DNA of 55,840 nt from Pseudobutyrivibrio ruminis (GTDB taxonomy: Bacteria > Bacillota > Clostridia > Lachnospirales > Lachnospiraceae), in contig SVER01000021.1 in assembly GCA_015057315.1 (NCBI GenBank), positions 1 to 55,840 on the forward strand, in the 5' to 3' direction. The translations under genes and the position numbers were made by a program. Of the stretch, positions 33,294 to 42,462 are shown piece by piece. The notes beneath the pieces are model-generated. The model was not told the origin of the DNA and did not search any database. It was given only the letters and a program-made list of their open reading frames with translations. Each line of letters starts with the position of its first letter. Position 1 is the first letter of the stretch.

Positions 33294-33738
33294 TTATATA
33301 TACTTCCACTCCCTGAACCCACAGTTCTGAGCAGACTTATAAACTGGAAGAATCACTGCCTCCAGTTCCTTTTCAAATCGTTCGTATTCAATATCAGATT
33401 CGTATATACGATATCGCAATCTATCATCATTGAAATGTTTCTTTGCGCATTTCTCAAACTCTTTATGCACAACATCATACTCGCGCATCATTCTGTATGA
33501 CTGATGCTCTGGCATTGCCCGGCGTTTAAAATAAGTATTCCAGTCTGGCAATTTATTGCTCTTAGAGCTATTGATGCTTTACGTGGTAGGATTCAGGTTC
33601 CACATCTCATCATGTGCCACATACGACCAAGGTACAAAATGATCTATAGAAATATCCTTCACAATGATTCTAGAAGACAGACCTTTAAGCCCCAAGAAGT
33701 AATACATGATATGACTTTGATTATTAATATTTTCCATA
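33294..33738 (-). pseudogene. HNH endonuclease, truncated and with in-frame stop
   Basis: The frame from ATG at 33738 reads MENINNQSHIMYYFLGL, then the HNH core SIDHFVPWSYVAHDEMWNLN, a TAA at 33581-33579, and continues INSSKSNKLPDWNTYFKRRA to a stop at 33294. The DHFVPWS ... WNLNPT ... INSSKSNKLP pattern is a known HNH class. The stop replaces what is probably a Lys codon (AAA to TAA). Relatives have a longer N-terminal part, so the gene also looks truncated. It is probably inactive. Confidence 0.8.
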
Positions 33739-33741
33739 AGA

Positions 33742-34749
33742 TTATCTTTTCCTACTATATTTCCATACGCTTTTCATCTGGGAAACCAGAGTGTTAACAT
33801 CCCAGTGCCTCTTACTATTCTTTGGACTGTTTGGATCATTTACAATTATTTCACCATCAGAATCTATTCCTGTTAGAACTATAAAATGTCCAGATGTTGT
33901 AAAATCTCCTGGGCTCATTGAACAAATCATTGGAGTCTCATTAGACAGGTTTTGCAGTATATAATCTGCGGATACATTTCCATTAGTTACATTTAGTCCA
34001 AAGTATTTTGCGCCATCTGTCATGATAGTCCAAGAGGTTCCCTGCCCATATATGTAATAGCCCTGGCTTGCTGCATAGTTTGCAACCTCATAAGGATTAA
34101 TATCTGGATTTTGTTCCAAACCACAAGCCACCATTGCAATGCAAGTAGGGCCACAGCCTGCAACACCTACATAATTTCCACCATAATCTTTATAACCCCA
34201 GCGCTTATCCCATTGAATAAATAAAGGAATATCATTTTCAAGCATTTCCTTTGTCACATCCATGTCAAAGTCTTTGTCCACATACTTATTGAAATTCCTC
34301 ACATATTCACTGGCTTCAGGATATTTCTCTCCGAATTCTATTACGTTTTCTGGGACATTTTCCATGTTCCTGTTGTTAATAAAATTGTATGCTCCAAAAC
34401 CTACAATAACTACTGATACAAGCATAATAGCAATTGCTGGTTTAAATTTTCCCCGCCTAGGCTGTCTTTTTCTCTTATTGTCATAATCCGTATATTCTTT
34501 AGTAGCTTTTCTCTGATAGCCTTCATGATTATCTATCTCATAATGACCCTTGTCATGCAGACTTTTCTTTAACCTAATAAGCCCGGCTAAAAAGTGGCAT
34601 AGGAGTACAAGAGTAAGTATTAAAAATGCATCCATGTCTGTTAGCCAATCAAGCATGAAATAATAATCTAATGCAATTAGTCCAAAGAATCCTACAACTA
34701 ACAATAGTATTCCCTGTAGTATCCATATCAATATTCTATGTAGCTTCAT
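33742..34749 (-). CDS. Membrane-anchored C39-like (papain-fold) peptidase
   Basis: 335 residues. Two membrane helices near 7-31 and 37-60, a basic cytoplasmic loop, a third helix at about 104-122, then an external peptidase_C39_2 domain: IPLFIQWDKRWGYKDYG, catalytic Cys in AGCGPTCIAMV, His in TSGHFIVLTGID and Asp/Asn in IIVNDPNSP. It is not fused to an ABC transporter, so it is not a classic leader peptidase of the PCAT type, though it could cleave secreted substrates at the cell surface. AAGGAAT precedes ATG. Confidence 0.85.
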   Translation of the reverse strand: MKLHRILIWILQGILLLVVGFFGLIALDYYFMLDWLTDMDAFLILTLVLLCHFLAGLIRLKKSLHDKGHYEIDNHEGYQRKATKEYTDYDNKRKRQPRRGKFKPAIAIMLVSVVIVGFGAYNFINNRNMENVPENVIEFGEKYPEASEYVRNFNKYVDKDFDMDVTKEMLENDIPLFIQWDKRWGYKDYGGNYVGVAGCGPTCIAMVACGLEQNPDINPYEVANYAASQGYYIYGQGTSWTIMTDGAKYFGLNVTNGNVSADYILQNLSNETPMICSMSPGDFTTSGHFIVLTGIDSDGEIIVNDPNSPKNSKRHWDVNTLVSQMKSVWKYSRKR

Positions 34750-34814
34750 TTTGAATTAATATTCCTTGTTTTTTTAATAGAGCGCCTTTGTATTTCAATT
34801 GTGCCAAAAAGCAA

Positions 34815-34849
34815 ATAGAACTGTACTACTCCAACTAACACAGTTCTAT
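34815..34849. other. Hairpin in the 394-base gene-free stretch before the lipase
   Basis: ATAGAACTGT (34815-34824) pairs perfectly with ACAGTTCTAT (34840-34849). On the minus strand a T-rich tail follows, but no minus-strand gene lies upstream. The stretch 34750-35143 holds in addition the inverted repeat at 35090; no coding region is visible. Confidence 0.5.
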
Positions 34850-35089
34850 CACATTACAAATATCCTGTCAAATTTCTTTTGGCAAGAATTTGTGTGCAAA
34901 CCTTTAAATTACAAGCATACATGCACATCTAAGACACATTTTTATTATGAGTATAATATTATATACAAAGGATATTTGCTCATTAAAATAAGTGGCTAAT
35001 AACGATTTGGACTTGAAAATTATTATGTGTGACAAATCGCAATACTCACAAAAAAACTCTTTTAATTATTTTAATTTTGGCAAGCATTT

Positions 35090-35117
35090 GGAAACTATAT
35101 CTGATATATTAGTTTCC
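35090..35117 (+). promoter_or_regulatory. Inverted repeat in the leader of the lipase gene
   Basis: GGAAACTA (35090-35097) and TAGTTTCC (35110-35117) are a perfect 8-bp pair, 26 bases before the start codon. It could be an operator or a leader hairpin. Confidence 0.45.
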
Positions 35118-35143
35118 GCGAAAGAAAAGGAGTAAAAATAATT

Positions 35144-36343
35144 ATGAGAAAAAGAGTTATAAGAATTTTAGCTGCAGCTCTTGTGGCTTCTACTGTTCTG
35201 GTAAATCCTATGGTTTCAGAGGCTGGATCGATTCTTCCAGCAGGCGGAGATACAAATTATATTCTTCACACAGAAACAGATTTCAAAATCATGGATATGG
35301 TTTATAAAATGCAGAATGGTGAGACTGTAAATATTGAGAATGCTGCTCAGATGGCAACACTTACAAAGGTTGGCTATGCAGATTATCAGTCAGCTGGTCC
35401 TATTTCTATCACAGAAGGTAGAATGACTTATAATACTTACTGGGGCGCTGAGGACAAGGAAGTTTATGTAGTTGCACTTTCAGGAACAGAGACAATTGTT
35501 GATAATCAGACTACAACTGTTAAGGAAGATCTTCTATCAGGCTTTGAATTAAGTAATGAGTACGCTACAAATGTTAAAAACGCTATTATCGATAGAATTC
35601 CTGCAGGTAGCAATATTATTCTTGCAGGCCATAGTCTTGGTGGAATGGTTGCACAGCAGGTTGCTGCTGATAAGTACATCAAGGACAATTACGAAGTTCT
35701 TAACACAGTTACATTTGGTTCACCTCTTATCAAGGGCTTTACTCGTGAAGGTATGGTAAAGAGACTTGGAGATAGCAGCGACAAGAATACATTCTACAGT
35801 ATTTCTTCAGTGCTTAATATCGTTTGGCAGTATGCCGGTGTTAATCATGAAGATGGTGGTTATAATGGAGATTCACCAGCTGCTCACTGTGATAGCTACT
35901 TACGTGAAGACGTTTGGGGCAACTACGATTGCGCTGGTGAGAAGAGAGGAAGTGTTTTAGGCGTAGAAACAGGTAGCAGAATGCTTACATTAAACTTTGC
36001 TACTACATCATTCTATACTTCCCTTTATGGAACAACAGCAGTTGCCAGAACATCAATTCTTCCTAAAAAGACCCCAGCTGAGTGCTATGACTTAGCTAAA
36101 GCTGCAGTTGCTGATGGATATATAACAGAGGATGTTTTAGCTAAATTTACAACTTTTGCACAGGTTAATGATGCAGATTCTGTTGAAACAGAAGTTATTG
36201 AGGCAATGGAATCTGATGCCGAATTAGTTGAAGCTGACACTATTGAGAATGATAGCATCGAGGATGCTAACCTTGTAGAAGAAGTTATCAATCCAGAACT
36301 AGATGAAACAACAGTTGTTGATACTGACGCTGTAGTAGAATAA
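35144..36343 (+). CDS. Secreted class 3 lipase-like esterase
   Basis: 399 residues with a signal peptide (MRKRVIRILAAALVASTVLV...SEA). The lipase_3 fold shows VYVVALSGTETIVDN, TNVKNAIIDRIPAGSN and the nucleophile elbow ILAGHSLGGMVAQQVAA with S164. The last 50 residues are very acidic and Val-rich (VETEVIEAMESDAELVEAD) without known fold. It should hydrolyse acyl esters outside the cell. AAAGGAG precedes ATG, and a terminator shared with the convergent nuclease gene follows. Confidence 0.85.
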   Translation: MRKRVIRILAAALVASTVLVNPMVSEAGSILPAGGDTNYILHTETDFKIMDMVYKMQNGETVNIENAAQMATLTKVGYADYQSAGPISITEGRMTYNTYWGAEDKEVYVVALSGTETIVDNQTTTVKEDLLSGFELSNEYATNVKNAIIDRIPAGSNIILAGHSLGGMVAQQVAADKYIKDNYEVLNTVTFGSPLIKGFTREGMVKRLGDSSDKNTFYSISSVLNIVWQYAGVNHEDGGYNGDSPAAHCDSYLREDVWGNYDCAGEKRGSVLGVETGSRMLTLNFATTSFYTSLYGTTAVARTSILPKKTPAECYDLAKAAVADGYITEDVLAKFTTFAQVNDADSVETEVIEAMESDAELVEADTIENDSIEDANLVEEVINPELDETTVVDTDAVVE

Positions 36344-36356
36344 ATTTGTTAATAAA

Positions 36357-36389
36357 AGAGACCAGGATTTTGATATGCTCCTGGTCTCT
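36357..36389. terminator. Bidirectional terminator hairpin
   Basis: AGAGACCAGGA (36357-36367) pairs perfectly with TCCTGGTCTCT (36379-36389) between the convergent lipase and nuclease genes. Confidence 0.85.
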
Positions 36390-36434
36390 AAATATATTTA
36401 CTTAAATACGTCAAGTAGATGTATAAGTTATCCT

Positions 36435-37418
36435 CTAAGGATGGCACCTTCCACATGAATCATATCCTTGGTTTATCAATTCTTCGCGTGTTCCAGTATA
36501 ATCCTGTCTATTATTATCCTTTATATCATCTACGGATGAACAGGCTGGATAATGAAATTTCTTTGTATTTGTATTTAAAACATAGGTTACAGTATCACTT
36601 TGAGCATTTGATGTTTGTACACTTGTCTCCTGGCTTTGAATAGGTGCTGCCTCCTCTGCCAACGCACTATCACCTGTAGAATAATTAATTACTATTCCAG
36701 GCTGTACATTATAGCAATAGACATTAAACATCACACCTTTTCCCTGATCCTCAACGGAGTATGCTTCCATCAGCACCCCAGATGCAACCATATTATTTCC
36801 TTCAAAGATAGGTGTAACTCTATAAAGAACATGATTACCTGTACGTTCCACATAGTCAGCAACTTCCTCCTCAAAAGGAAGCATTCCCTGTACATTTAAA
36901 TATCTTGTTCCAGTGATGAGATTCTTTTCATTGGCATTTTCACCGCTGAGCTGATATCCAATGAGATGGCATCTATTGTATAGATAGTTCCCATCAATAT
37001 AATCATGATAGTTTGCTGTATGCCAGCCACTTGGCTTGATACTTCCAATCTCACCCCGATCTTCTGTAGGCATTAGCTCCTTGCAAATGTTGGCATAGGC
37101 TACGCCACATCTTCCTAATGAGTCTAGTTCGCTATACACTTCAAAAGCATCTGTTCTAGTCTTATCTAAATCAGTGAAATATGGCAGGTTGCTATTTATT
37201 ACTATATATGGATTTCCAGAATAGGTTCCAACTTGGTCAATAGAAAACACCTCTACATCTGCTTCAGTAGCAGTCGATGAGCCTGTTGTAGGTACATCTT
37301 CTGTTTCATCTATTTGAATTATCTTTCCTTCATCGCCTGCATTGCTTATTCCGTAAAAACTATAGCCACCTATTAATATGGTGCATGCTGCCAAACACAA
37401 TAATAATCTCTTTCTCAT
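36435..37418 (-). CDS. Secreted DNA/RNA non-specific endonuclease with Ada-like zinc tail
   Basis: 327 residues from ATG at 37418, with GGAGG six bases upstream. N-terminal signal segment (RKRLLLCLAACTILIGGYSF). The nuclease domain (about 60-240) has SIKPSGWHTANYHDYIDGN, the catalytic YNRCHLIGYQLSGENANEKN, and LNVQGMLPFEEEV, the EndA/streptodornase type with RCH in place of DRGH. The C-terminus is an Ada-type metal-binding module: KFHYPACSSVDDIKDNN...GYDSCGRCHP. It would degrade extracellular DNA. Confidence 0.88.
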   Translation of the reverse strand: MRKRLLLCLAACTILIGGYSFYGISNAGDEGKIIQIDETEDVPTTGSSTATEADVEVFSIDQVGTYSGNPYIVINSNLPYFTDLDKTRTDAFEVYSELDSLGRCGVAYANICKELMPTEDRGEIGSIKPSGWHTANYHDYIDGNYLYNRCHLIGYQLSGENANEKNLITGTRYLNVQGMLPFEEEVADYVERTGNHVLYRVTPIFEGNNMVASGVLMEAYSVEDQGKGVMFNVYCYNVQPGIVINYSTGDSALAEEAAPIQSQETSVQTSNAQSDTVTYVLNTNTKKFHYPACSSVDDIKDNNRQDYTGTREELINQGYDSCGRCHP

Positions 37419-37459
37419 TCTAGTCCTCCTTATTGCCGTCATTATTATTTAGAAAATTT

Positions 37460-38269
37460 TTAGTAGCAGGAAGGTCTTTTTTTATTCGGAGACTGTCTTT
37501 TATTATCGCTCTTAGGTTTTCTATTATTAAAATAAACATTCACTGCAAAATGCAATATAAAGATTGCTACAACTATATACAGATGGCAGAAGAATATATT
37601 AGTAATAACTCCGTTGTGCTTAAGCAAATAATCTGTAGAATAGCCCCTCAAACAAAGGATTCCAAGGAACGCTAAAGCAATCAACATTATCGGAATATTC
37701 TTAGCAGCCTGCTTCATACATTCCAGAAAATCCTTAAAGCTGGCATCAAAATACACAAATCGACCAATCATCAGTGTAAGGAAATATGTGATAAACATGT
37801 CGTAGTTGTTATCCTCGTAGATAAATTTGATATAGCAGAAGATAATAATCATGTACAGCATTCCTGTAAGACGGATAGAGGCCATTTCGCTTTTGTCCAA
37901 TCTCTTTAATCTTACAATCACGTGGTCACAAAATGTGTTGACTAAAATTGATATTATCATTAAAACCAAAAGTAAATAATCCTTGTAATCACTCCAGAAT
38001 TCATAAAATGCCCCCGAAGTAACAAATCTGTTTATCAGGTAGTACACGGCCATGAATCCTATGATGCTTCCGCCTGAGAATATCAGCTCGTAAAATCTTT
38101 CTGACAAGGAAAAGAATTCGTGCTGAATCTTCAACTCACCCTCAAATGTTTTGTTTGCAAATACAAAAAATATTCCATAAACAACCGCCAGCATCACCAT
38201 TGCTAACAACAAAAATAGTATACAATCCGGCATTGTAAAATAATGTTTAACATAATCTGCGTATGACAT
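37460..38269 (-). CDS. Polytopic membrane protein of unknown function
   Basis: 269 residues with about seven hydrophobic segments (near 16-37, 64-84, 97-115, 130-150, 158-172, 190-208, 224-247) and a basic C-terminal tail (NNRKPKSDNKRQSPNKKRPS). GGAGG precedes ATG. It ends 41 bases before the nuclease gene and may be co-transcribed with it. I recognise no transporter family. Confidence 0.7.
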   Translation of the reverse strand: MSYADYVKHYFTMPDCILFLLLAMVMLAVVYGIFFVFANKTFEGELKIQHEFFSLSERFYELIFSGGSIIGFMAVYYLINRFVTSGAFYEFWSDYKDYLLLVLMIISILVNTFCDHVIVRLKRLDKSEMASIRLTGMLYMIIIFCYIKFIYEDNNYDMFITYFLTLMIGRFVYFDASFKDFLECMKQAAKNIPIMLIALAFLGILCLRGYSTDYLLKHNGVITNIFFCHLYIVVAIFILHFAVNVYFNNRKPKSDNKRQSPNKKRPSCY

Positions 38270-38295
38270 TTCAAGCCTCCATTTATTGCAAAAAA

Positions 38296-38320
38296 TATAG
38301 GGCAGTCAACCTGCCCTATA
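38296..38320 (-). terminator. Rho-independent terminator of the bL25 gene
   Basis: TATAGGGCAG and CTGCCCTATA pair perfectly around a 5-base loop, followed on the minus strand by TTTTTT. Confidence 0.85.
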
Positions 38321-38431
38321 AGATTTTACATTTCTATTATGTCAATTTCAATTATTTTTAGTTTTCTTTGCTATCCTTTATTAATAAAATTAAAGGAGCC
38401 CCCTATCGGAGACTCCCAAATTATTTTGTCT

Positions 38432-39019
38432 TTATGAAGCTGCCTGAGTTGAATCATCTTCGCTCTCTGTCTCATCAACTTGATTCTTCGATGCAATAAC
38501 CTCAACAACTACCTGATCAGCGTGTGTGGTTACTTCGACTTTCTTGTTCTTTGAAATTGCTAAGTCTGCAACTGTAACTGTATCACCAAGTCTTAGTGTG
38601 CTGCAGTCTATTTCAATCTTCTCAACTACATCCTCAGCTTTTGCTTTATATGCAACTTCAGATATAAGTTGCTCTAAAACACCTTCTGTAACAGCTTCTT
38701 TATTCTCAAGAACTATTTCAGCTGTTGCATGGATAACCTCGCCCTTTACAAGCTCCTGGAAATCCATTTCTACAATCTGATGCTTAGCTGCATCATAGTG
38801 TAGTTCCTTTAGTAACACATTGTACTTCTTTCCTTCCAAATCAAGTGTCATCTGAGTGTGGCCGCTCTTTCTGAGAGCTTCTGCCTCTTTAACCTCGAAC
38901 TGGAGTGGGATTGATTGTTCGATATCCTTACCGAACAGGTTACCTGTAACGTAGCCCTCTCTTCTCAACCTCTTTGCTTTCTTTTCCATGTCACGTCTTT
39001 GTACTCTGTAAGTATCCAT
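38432..39019 (-). CDS. Ribosomal protein bL25, Ctc (TL5) type
   Basis: 195 residues from ATG at 39019, with TAGGAGG upstream. The N-terminal L25 domain (about 1-95: DTYRVQRRDMEKKAKRLRREG, YVTGNLFGKDIEQSIPLQF, LLKELHYDAAKHQIVEMDF) binds 5S rRNA. The C-terminal beta domain (about 96-180: EVIHATAEIVLENKEAVTEG, DCSTLRLGDTVTVADL) is that of general stress protein Ctc. The acidic tail is common. The first residues differ from the canonical start, as in Ctc-like paralogs of this group. Confidence 0.9.
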   Translation of the reverse strand: MDTYRVQRRDMEKKAKRLRREGYVTGNLFGKDIEQSIPLQFEVKEAEALRKSGHTQMTLDLEGKKYNVLLKELHYDAAKHQIVEMDFQELVKGEVIHATAEIVLENKEAVTEGVLEQLISEVAYKAKAEDVVEKIEIDCSTLRLGDTVTVADLAISKNKKVEVTTHADQVVVEVIASKNQVDETESEDDSTQAAS

Positions 39020-39196
39020 TTGTCTCTTCCTCCTAAAATACAAATATTTGAGCAGGGAAATTTGCGGAATGTCGATATTCAATTGGCGTTTCGTATTTTC
39101 TCGTGTTCAACTATGTTATAGTCCTCTTTTTTGAAATAGTCAAGCACCTTCCACATAAAGTTCTCACAAACAGAAAGTACAATAGTACAATAACTT

Positions 39197-39229
39197 AAAC
39201 AAAGAGACATGCCACAAACGGCATGTCTC
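39197..39229 (-). terminator. Rho-independent terminator
   Basis: GAGACATGCC and GGCATGTCTC form a perfect 10-bp stem; on the minus strand TTTGTTT follows. It lies 29 bases after the lipoprotein gene. Confidence 0.85.
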
Positions 39230-39257
39230 AAAAAAGAAGAGTAAAAATGAAAAATGT

Positions 39258-40172
39258 TTAGTTAGCAAACTCTAGTGAATTTATCATATCTGAAAAGACT
39301 CCAGCTACCTGATTATCCATTGCTTCATCTCCTCCGTTATGACCATCTAATTCAAAAATAAGTGCACCATCCATATAATCTCTGGCAATTGCTGTTACGT
39401 ATGCACCTGAGCCACCCTCTTCTGGTCCTACTGAAACCCAATAGCCTTTTACATCCTCTGTGCCAGGGAATGTACCTTCTGAATAAGTAGCTTTTTCACC
39501 CCATTGTTCACCAAGCTCTTTTACTGCACCCTCAGCATCATTATCTACTGTATATGTAGCTGTAATCATATTAGTTCCTGCACAATCTCCAGTGTATACA
39601 AATGTAGTAACAGGACCGCCTTGATTTACAGTTATGCAAGAAGCATCATACTTAATGCTCCATCCATTAGCATCAGTGTATACGCTAGGGTCACCAAATA
39701 TTCCGTTAACATAATTTACAGCATTGAATGTATCTACATCTACACCTGTAAGATGCTCGAATACCAATTCTTCACCGTCGCTAAAATGTCCCTTTATAAG
39801 GTAATCTTCAAAATATGTTACTGTAAATGTATCCACAACTGGATCTATGCTTCCAATATGAAACTCAATTGTATCTTCACCTGCTTCATATTCAAAATAA
39901 TTAGCTGTTCCATTAGCACCATCTTCAATGCTACCTGAACCATCACCAAAAAATACATAAAACTGTGTTAAATCTGGATCATCCTTTTCTGATTCTGGAT
40001 AAGTTACATAAACTCCCTTGGTAAAAACAGATTTTGCATCAATTGCACTGCTTGTTGGTGTTGCATCATCAGCGATGCTAGCTGTCTCCTTGCCACAAGC
40101 ACTAAATGTTCCAATTACAAGTACTGTTGCGAAAGTTGTTGCCAATACCTTTTTCATGATTCCCATTTTCAT
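39258..40172 (-). CDS. Putative lipoprotein, unknown function
   Basis: 304 residues. Signal peptide with lipobox (VIGTFSACGK, Cys at about 26), then an acidic, Thr-rich extracytoplasmic region rich in beta strands: FTKGVYVTYPESEKDDPD, YLIKGHFSDGEELVFEH, NGWSIKYDASCITVNQGGP and a C-terminal VFSDMINSLEFAN. It would be anchored outside the membrane. AAAGGAG precedes ATG. The promoter carries the TGTGACA direct repeat shared with other genes in this block. No named family. Confidence 0.8.
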   Translation of the reverse strand: MKMGIMKKVLATTFATVLVIGTFSACGKETASIADDATPTSSAIDAKSVFTKGVYVTYPESEKDDPDLTQFYVFFGDGSGSIEDGANGTANYFEYEAGEDTIEFHIGSIDPVVDTFTVTYFEDYLIKGHFSDGEELVFEHLTGVDVDTFNAVNYVNGIFGDPSVYTDANGWSIKYDASCITVNQGGPVTTFVYTGDCAGTNMITATYTVDNDAEGAVKELGEQWGEKATYSEGTFPGTEDVKGYWVSVGPEEGGSGAYVTAIARDYMDGALIFELDGHNGGDEAMDNQVAGVFSDMINSLEFAN

Positions 40173-40215
40173 TTTTTCTCCTTTGCTAAAAAGCTGTTAT
40201 TTATTATCTGAAAAC

Positions 40216-40249
40216 AGGATAGCAGATTGATTGTCACACTAATGTCACA
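40216..40249 (-). promoter_or_regulatory. Direct-repeat box A upstream of the 39258 lipoprotein
   Basis: Minus strand: TGTGACA (40249-40243), four bases, TGTGACA (40238-40232), ten bases, -10-like TATCCT (40221-40216). The repeat period is 11 bases and there is no TTGACA-like -35. Confidence 0.8.
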
Positions 40250-40263
40250 CCGATAAAAAAATT

Positions 40264-42300
40264 TTATTTCATTAGTTTAACAAGCTCAAAGCCAAGCATT
40301 GTAATATCATCAAACTGGTCAGCACTTCCTTTAAAGGCATTAACATTTTCAAAAACAGCCTTAACAGTACCTTCAATAGACATTCCTTCTGTAGTATTTA
40401 ATACATCTATCATTTTGCCTGTACCATATTGTTCTTCCTGCTCATTTATAGCCTCTGGTACACCATCAGTATATACAAACAACCTATCACCTGGTTTAAG
40501 TGTAATCTCGTAAGGAGATGGCTTTAGCCCTGGCATAGCAGCAAGAACTATACTGTGCTTGTCTTTTATCAGCTCATATTCTCCATCTGCATGCTTAATT
40601 GCGGGATATTCATGTCCGGCATTTGCACACTGCATTACTCCTGTTTTAAGATCCAGTATTCCAATCCATACTGTGACAAACATCTCTGCATCGTTTCCTT
40701 CGCATAGAGCTTCATTTGTCTTAATTAATATCTCAGATGGAGTTCCGCCTGCTCCTGCAAAGCTTCGTATTGCTGTTTTACTTCTCATCATAAATAAAGC
40801 TGCTGGAATACCCTTTCCAGAAACGTCTGCAATTACAAGGGCTATTTTATCGCTATCTATAAAAAAGAAGTCATAAAAATCACCGCCTACCTCCTTGGCC
40901 GGCTTCATTGATGCGTATATTTCAAACTCATCTCTACCTGGAAAATCAAATACCTGCGGCAAAGATGAAGCCTGTATAGTTCTGGCAAATATCAACTCCT
41001 GTTCAATGCGTTGTTCTGCTGCTTTAATATATCCCTTCAATGTAAGTACCGTCTGATTAATATCATCCGATAAAGAGGCAAATTCAGATGAGCTTCTAAC
41101 AACAACTACTTCATTCAGATTTCCCTTTGTTATCTTGTTAAGGGACTCATTTATTAATTGAATATTGCTAACAACAATCTGATTTACCAAATAAGCAATC
41201 AGCACGTAAATAACAGTAAATAGCAAGATATCTGCAAGCGCCAGCTCATAGGCCTGGGCATCACGATTCCAGTAGACCTCGCTTCTTTGCATAGTTACTA
41301 CCAGTATTTTGTTTTTATCAATTCTGTCTGCATATATTTTAGAATCGATTCCCCAGAATTTACCGTTAACTACTGAATCAAAATTAGAGCATATATAATT
41401 ATATTCTTCCACAGAAAGAGGCATACCTATATTTTTACCTCTTAACACGACTCTTTCATCATTTATTATTCCAAATATTACATTGCTATCTGCGTTTAAA
41501 TTAACCTCATTTAATTGGTAATTAACTCTTATTGTATTGAAATTATTTTTTAGAGCAGACTTACAGTTTTGATTTGCCGTTTGCGTCTGCAAGATGCAGG
41601 AAAACACAAAGCTACCAAGTATCACAATTGATGTAATTATAAACAACCATTTTTGAAATTTTTGAGATAATGGTTCCTGTTCCGCCTCAAGCTTTTTGAA
41701 CGGACTAATCCACTCTTTTGATAATAATTGTAAAACTATAGATGATAGGCACATTCCAATACCAGTGAACACTATCATAGGCACTGCGCATGTGCTAACA
41801 ACAAGAAAAGCCATTCGCATATCATTTCTATGTGTAATAAAAACAACATACATGTGGAACACTTCCATTACAGCACCTAGGAAGAATGCGTAGAATGGAG
41901 ATGGCTTCTTTCCCTTAAACATTTTTGTTTTCATATACATGGCAACAAAACCTGCCAGGCATGTAGAAACACTGCAAGCAATTCTTGTATATGAACTCAC
42001 ACCAAAATAAGTTCCTGCAATGTATCTTTCAATTCCACCTATCAATCCAGCAATTACACCAGATGAAGGCGCAAAAAACAATCCTGCAGCAAGAGGACCT
42101 ATATCACGGACATTAATAATCATGTCCTCATAAGATACTCCAAAATGAGTAGATAGCACCGAGCTAATGCCAAAGACTATACCTATAACTATTTTTTTGA
42201 ATTTATCTATTTCTTTATTATTTGTCCACTTCCAAACAACTACTGTAAGAATCACATACAGCAATGTAAGGCCAGACATTTTTATAATCATGGTTATCAC
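40264..42300 (-). CDS. SpoIIE-type PP2C phosphatase with LytS-like membrane sensor
   Basis: 678 residues; start probably GTG at 42300 (AAGGAG 12 bases upstream), otherwise ATG at 42291. Residues 1-195 are a 5TM-5TMR_LYT membrane sensor (NVRDIGPLAAGLFFAPSSG, VIAGLIGGIERYIAGTYFG). A further helix at about 218-240, an external loop, and a helix near 355-375 lead to a HAMP-like segment. The SpoIIE phosphatase (about 445-675) has SMKPAKEVGGDFYDFFFID, VIADVSGKGIPAALFM and GDRLFVYTDGVPEAINEQ with the metal-binding Asp residues. It should dephosphorylate a STAS antagonist such as the product of 49614. Confidence 0.92.
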   Translation of the reverse strand: MITMIIKMSGLTLLYVILTVVVWKWTNNKEIDKFKKIVIGIVFGISSVLSTHFGVSYEDMIINVRDIGPLAAGLFFAPSSGVIAGLIGGIERYIAGTYFGVSSYTRIACSVSTCLAGFVAMYMKTKMFKGKKPSPFYAFFLGAVMEVFHMYVVFITHRNDMRMAFLVVSTCAVPMIVFTGIGMCLSSIVLQLLSKEWISPFKKLEAEQEPLSQKFQKWLFIITSIVILGSFVFSCILQTQTANQNCKSALKNNFNTIRVNYQLNEVNLNADSNVIFGIINDERVVLRGKNIGMPLSVEEYNYICSNFDSVVNGKFWGIDSKIYADRIDKNKILVVTMQRSEVYWNRDAQAYELALADILLFTVIYVLIAYLVNQIVVSNIQLINESLNKITKGNLNEVVVVRSSSEFASLSDDINQTVLTLKGYIKAAEQRIEQELIFARTIQASSLPQVFDFPGRDEFEIYASMKPAKEVGGDFYDFFFIDSDKIALVIADVSGKGIPAALFMMRSKTAIRSFAGAGGTPSEILIKTNEALCEGNDAEMFVTVWIGILDLKTGVMQCANAGHEYPAIKHADGEYELIKDKHSIVLAAMPGLKPSPYEITLKPGDRLFVYTDGVPEAINEQEEQYGTGKMIDVLNTTEGMSIEGTVKAVFENVNAFKGSADQFDDITMLGFELVKLMK

Positions 42301-42367
42301 TTTATCCCGATTCTCCTTATAAACAATAACTGTTATATAAATACTATCAGCATTTTGTTAAAATTGT

Positions 42368-42401
42368 CCGATATTATACATACTTTCACAAAGGTTTCAC
42401 A
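42368..42401 (-). promoter_or_regulatory. Direct-repeat box F upstream of the SpoIIE phosphatase
   Basis: Minus strand: TGTGAAA (42401-42395), four bases, TGTGAAA (42390-42384), again period 11. At the standard 10-base distance the -10 would be TATCGG; a perfect TATAAT lies five bases nearer. It is a variant of boxes A to D. Confidence 0.65.
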
Positions 42402-42462
42402 TTTTTTTGTTTGGTAAATGCTAACATTAAAATCGAAGTTAGATAAATAAGGAGGAAGCTTT

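Noticed and set aside
33742..34749. C39-like peptidase as processing enzyme for the double-glycine peptides
   Set aside because: It is the stand-alone C39_2 type with an external domain and no ABC transporter, and lies 18 kb away; the link is not supported.
35028..35034. TGTGACA upstream of the lipase gene
   Set aside because: Single half-site without the second repeat or a -10 at 10 bases.
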